From positions 21,149,895-21,213,894 of the forward strand of contig NC_044916.1 in assembly GCF_003576645.1 (NCBI RefSeq): 64,000 nucleotides of DNA. Direction: 5' to 3'. This document shows positions 60,141 through 64,000 of the stretch, piece after piece. The position numbers and the translations under genes are program-made. The notes under the pieces are model-generated. The model had not been told where the DNA came from. It did not search any database and worked only from the letters and a program-made list of their open reading frames with translations. Numbering within the stretch: the first letter of the stretch is position 1; each line of letters starts with the position of its first letter. Source of the DNA: Ipomoea triloba. Its lineage: Eukaryota; Streptophyta; Magnoliopsida; Solanales; Convolvulaceae.

Positions 60141-60418
60141 TCTTTTAAAAAAAGAATAATAATAATAATTTTTTTTAAAATTAAAAAAAAAAAAAAAAAA
60201 GACAAAAGGTATAAGAGGAGGAGCAAAATTATCTTTACACCAACACAATTGCCCATCCTCTTCATCGAATTACAATTCATGGGGGTACTCCATGAATTTC
60301 AATTCATCATTTAGATGGAAGAGCAATTATGCAGAATTGCAATTCCCTCCAACCAAACAGTGTAGTTTGAAAATTCATTAAATTGCAATTCATCCCAAAC
60401 TACACTCAACCAAACGCA
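59804..60418. mobile_element. MITE-like inverted-repeat element expanded by AAT repeats
   Basis: gcgtttggttg (59804) and caaccaaacgc (60408-60418) are exact inverses. Inner segments acactgttcggt and accaaacagtgt also pair. A large AAT/TAA microsatellite (59984-60150) and poly-A fill the middle. It lies just upstream of the phytocyanin promoter. Confidence 0.7.
59984..60150. repeat. (AAT)n microsatellite
   Basis: Runs of AAT interrupted by ttcntttnaa words. Long poly-Asn, Leu and Ile frames here are artefacts of the repeat. Confidence 0.95.
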
Positions 60419-60817
60419 ATCCTCTAATAAGAGCTTCATATATAAATCATATATAATGTTATGGTTTAAGCATGCTTGTCTAATTTTTATACCCTTTGGA
60501 TGGTTTAGGGGATGTCAAATTACAAAATATTAAATTGAAGAGAAGGTCAACTGAGTGTTTGGCAATTAATTGAAAGATGATAGTTGATAATTGATAACTA
60601 ATTGTGTTAACTGTTTTGATCACCTGATTTGTATTAGTCGATTATAAAAAAAAAAAAGTGTGGCAATATAATTGTCTACTCTTAGCTGATTATATGTAAA
60701 ATAAACTATAAGGGCATTAGTATATTAACTAATAAAAAATATAAATTCAAATAAAATAGAATAAACATAAGTTGTTAATAATAATTCAACATAACCGTTA
60801 ATGCAATTATATATATA

Positions 60818-61790
60818 GGATCATGCTCATATGGGAGCCACATCCCACATAAAAATTATGGACAAATTGTAGCCATTGAAACTAATAAATTAACGTATAC
60901 GATTAAACATAAATGAATCAAAGAAATCCGCCTAATAATAAGCATGTCAAATCCCCCAAATCACGCTTAAAGGGCAATTTATAGTTCAACAAAAAACCTA
61001 CTCTCTCATCTAAATAGGGTTAGAGTAGACATGCCAATTCGTGTATACGGGCTCGTTAATGAGTTAATACGATAATGACACGAACACGATAAGGCTAAAC
61101 ACGGACACGAGTATGAATTTTTCTCTCATTTTACGCCTACATACCCATTCTAATTCACACCAGTAGCCCAGAATGCATACCATGAACTGTGCAAATGCAT
61201 ACTTTAACGCCAGAGTCTATTTCTAAAATATTGCAAACTTGAAAATTTGTAATATTATAAAATTCACCCCATATTTTTTACTAATAAAACCATCAACCAT
61301 TGATAACGTTTGTGGGTGGCTATGATCAGTCATCACTTGTTACAGAAAGATATTGTTCCTCTTCTAAATCACTTAGAATGCACACTACCGCTTGTGCAAA
61401 TGCACACATATGGAGGTAACACTGCACACAATATTGCAAACTTGAAAGTTTGCGATAATTATAAAATTGATACCATATATATTTTTTTAAGTAAAACTCT
61501 TAACCATTGATGAACCTTGATAGATGACTATGATTAGTCCTCACTTTTTACCAGAGGACATTGTTGATCCTCTAAATCACCCAAAATGTACACTAATCAT
61601 GCAAATGCACACCTACGGAGATCACAATGCACGAACTGTGTAAATGCACACTTGTTACAGAAGGACCTTGTTCCTCCTTAAAATCACCCATAATGCACAC
61701 AACCTACAGTGCAAATGCACACCTAAAGAGACCACAATGCACGTCATGTCATTTTCGTGCATTGACGTTCAAAAATTGATTATTCACCTA
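60818..61790. mobile_element. Possible TA-embedded element with repeated TGCACAC modules
   Basis: Left end ggatcatgctcatatggg follows a short TA tract as at 25669. From 61310 to 61740 the words gcaaatgcacac and cctctaaatcacccaNaatg recur at least four times in imperfect tandem. The right end is not defined. No coding frame. Confidence 0.4.
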
Positions 61791-64000
61791 TAGTAGTCAA
61801 TAATTAGGGTTTCGGCAAGCTTCTAGTAGACAAAAACGCCCACGAACAACATGAGTCTATCTATAGTTAAATTAAAAAAGAATTAATTTATTATTTAATT
61901 TTTAGTTGTGATAATTTTTTCAAATTTTGTTAATTAATAATTTAATCAGATTTTTCTTTTAGCGTTGATGATAGATCTCGATTTAATTATGTGTTACCGG
62001 TTTTGTCTCATTGTCATATCATTGAAAGTTAAAATATCTCCAATTTTGTCTCATCATCATACAATTGAGAATTAAAATATTCCTAATTTTGTCTCATCTT
62101 TGTACAAGTGATCCTTTTTTTTTTTTTCTTTTTTAATTTTTTTGAGAACTGTACAATTGATCGTTAAATATAAAGGATAATGATTTTTAATCTTACAGTT
62201 ATCACTTCTTATTAGTTACTTCTTGGTAAAAAAAAAAAGAAAAACTTTTTATTGTTATGGACTTTGGTAAATTGGGTGATTAACAATGAGTTAATAAGAA
62301 ATGTATACATCTAATAAAATAGTGGCACATCAAAAAGTTATTAATAATTAGAGGCTTAGAGCATCTTCAATAGTTGTGGTTTTTGAAGAATTTTTACATG
62401 TGTGACTAGAAAAGAGAAACGATAAGAGAAAAAGAAAAAAAAAAGTATGCCCAACAAAACAAAAAGATACAGAAGATTTTAATTAAGCGTCTGTTGGGTG
62501 CGCAAGTTGCATTGAACCTCTTGAACGCACGATTTTGGCACGCCCTCCTCTCCGGGCAGGCCCCACATTTTCAGACCAAAAATCATACCTCCTGCAAGAA
62601 CCTCATTTCTTCTCTCTCCTCATCCTCTCTCATCCACATTATATATTTATGTTTTCTTAAAAGCCACACCAAGATCTACTTATGGAGATGTTTTTATGTA
62701 CGAGTGTGTAATAGTATGATTCAAATATAAATTACTATCGCGGTATCTCCAATACATTTCTTCCATTTAATAACAAAAGCTGGTCAAATTATAATTCATA
62801 GCCATATCTTTATCAATCGTAGCTTGTATCAAGAGTTTCATAGAACAAAATAAACCAAAAATAGTATTTTATTCTACATATAATATTGTCTTGATAGTTA
62901 AGGTTTCAAGGTGGACATGTTTATGGTTTAGGTTGTTAGAATATCCTTTAAGACTATATAAAGACACTTATTAATTAACTAGACAGAGAAGTGTGGTTGA
63001 ATGAGAAACTTGAAAGGAAAGATGCCTTGCTGATCGGTAATCATGTGAATACTATATTATATGTATAAAGATTTAGTTAGGTGTAAAACTTTACTCACAT
63101 ATGATTAACTTGATAAAATAAAATATTAATTTGTATCTAACACATTAATATATCCAACTTTTTAATTTTTTTGTTATTTATAGCGTATTGTATTTGTCCA
63201 TACTCCATACATATATACTTTCTCAACTTATATCTATTGAAACACAAAGAGTCAATGCTTCCCCTTAAGTTCGAATATGTAATCTTCAATTTGGGAGAGC
63301 CACATAAATGCTATTGAGCTACTTGGTAAGAGCATACAATATATTATATAGTCGAATAAGCAATAGTTGTCCTTACATATTACAATCTATGAGTATATCA
63401 TGTACAACAAATTACAATACTCATAAACACATTGAATAGCAATTTTAGTCCTCAATTATGCTCCGCTAGCCAATAAATATGATCCCGGTTCGGTTTTGAT
63501 TTTGAAAAAGGATAAACTGGAACCATAATCTTTTAGGAAGGTTCCAATTATGATTTGAACTGCCAGTTTGAATCTTTTTTTTTTTTTTTTTTTTTTTTTT
63601 GTAAATTCTATATTTTATTTTAAAAATAGTCTAAATTCAACAATTTTTTTTAAAACTTCATTCTAGAAATTTTTAAAAATCATTATATCAAATATTTAAA
63701 CATTAAAGTTAAACTATAAAAATAAAAATAATTTGGAGCTTGCACTTAATTTTACATATATTTTATTTTTTGGTTAGTAACCGAAATGGACTGGTTATGA
63801 ACTGGCTATTCCGATTTCCAATTTCGGTTCGAACTGAACCGTAGTCTTCCCGGCCTACTAGCTATTTTAGTTTTTTTTTTTTTTAGTACTACTAACTCTA
63901 TTATAATGTAGTATATATGTTCATAACTACTTTCTCAACCTACTAAAGCACAAAGAGTCAGCATCGCCTCCACTGAGGCGAGAACCCACCCCCTTCCATA
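61791..64000. other. Intergenic, nothing recognisable
   Basis: AT-rich with poly-T runs (62115-62128, 63578-63600). Repeated fragments containing gcacaaagagtca occur at 63245 and 63950, and gttcggttttgattttgaaa-like repeat DNA at 63485-63840. A 78-codon frame at 62494 has no recognisable features. Confidence 0.5.

Noticed and set aside
59961..60314. Asn-, Ile- and Leu-rich proteins
   Set aside because: Translation of an AAT/TAA microsatellite in different frames.

Overview
This is a stretch of a eudicot nuclear genome. Genes are split by short GT-AG introns, intergenic DNA is AT-rich, and the plant-specific families are clear: a PPR-SMR organelle RNA factor, a CLC-d type chloride channel, a phytocyanin and type I MADS-box relics. 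Retrotransposons, MULE-like elements, MITEs and TA microsatellites fill most of the rest. I cannot name the species. No bacterial-type operon, CRISPR array or defence system is present.

Layout. 1-2175 is the 3' half of an EMB1270-like PPR gene on the plus strand, with one probable GC-AG intron. 2176-12750 is repeat-rich: a fragment also found in an intron of the CLC gene, a MITE, an N gap flanked by poly-G, a 5'-truncated LINE (5565-9223), two broken U6 snRNA copies and a MULE-like foldback element. 12947-13893 plus 23740-24640 form copy A of a local duplication that carries a MADS-box relic; a 9.8-kb Copia/SIRE-type element (13894-23734) splits it. 24640-31330 holds microsatellites, elements embedded in TA tracts and a Myb/SANT-like pseudogene. 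31334-41310 is copy B of the duplication, split by a 4.8-kb Copia element (32724-37530) and by a 1.7-kb gene-capturing MULE-like element (38564-40282).

43565-53064 is a complete CLC-d gene: 23 exons summing to 2403 nt, which is 800 codons plus a stop. 54182-59531 (minus strand) is a complete two-exon stellacyanin-type phytocyanin gene whose single 4.8-kb intron is packed with small elements, including a near-perfect 774-bp inverted repeat. 59600-64000 is non-coding apart from MITE-like and repeat DNA.

The three host genes (organelle RNA processing, endomembrane anion transport, cell-surface cupredoxin) show no functional link. The best observations are structural. Copies A and B give pre-insertion allele evidence for the transposons. 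The two young-looking Copia elements carry coding lesions that suggest mobilisation in trans. One MULE-like element fused fragments of two unrelated host genes. Five tandem duplications of exactly 42 nt inside the LINE look like an assembly artefact hidden by reading-frame preservation.
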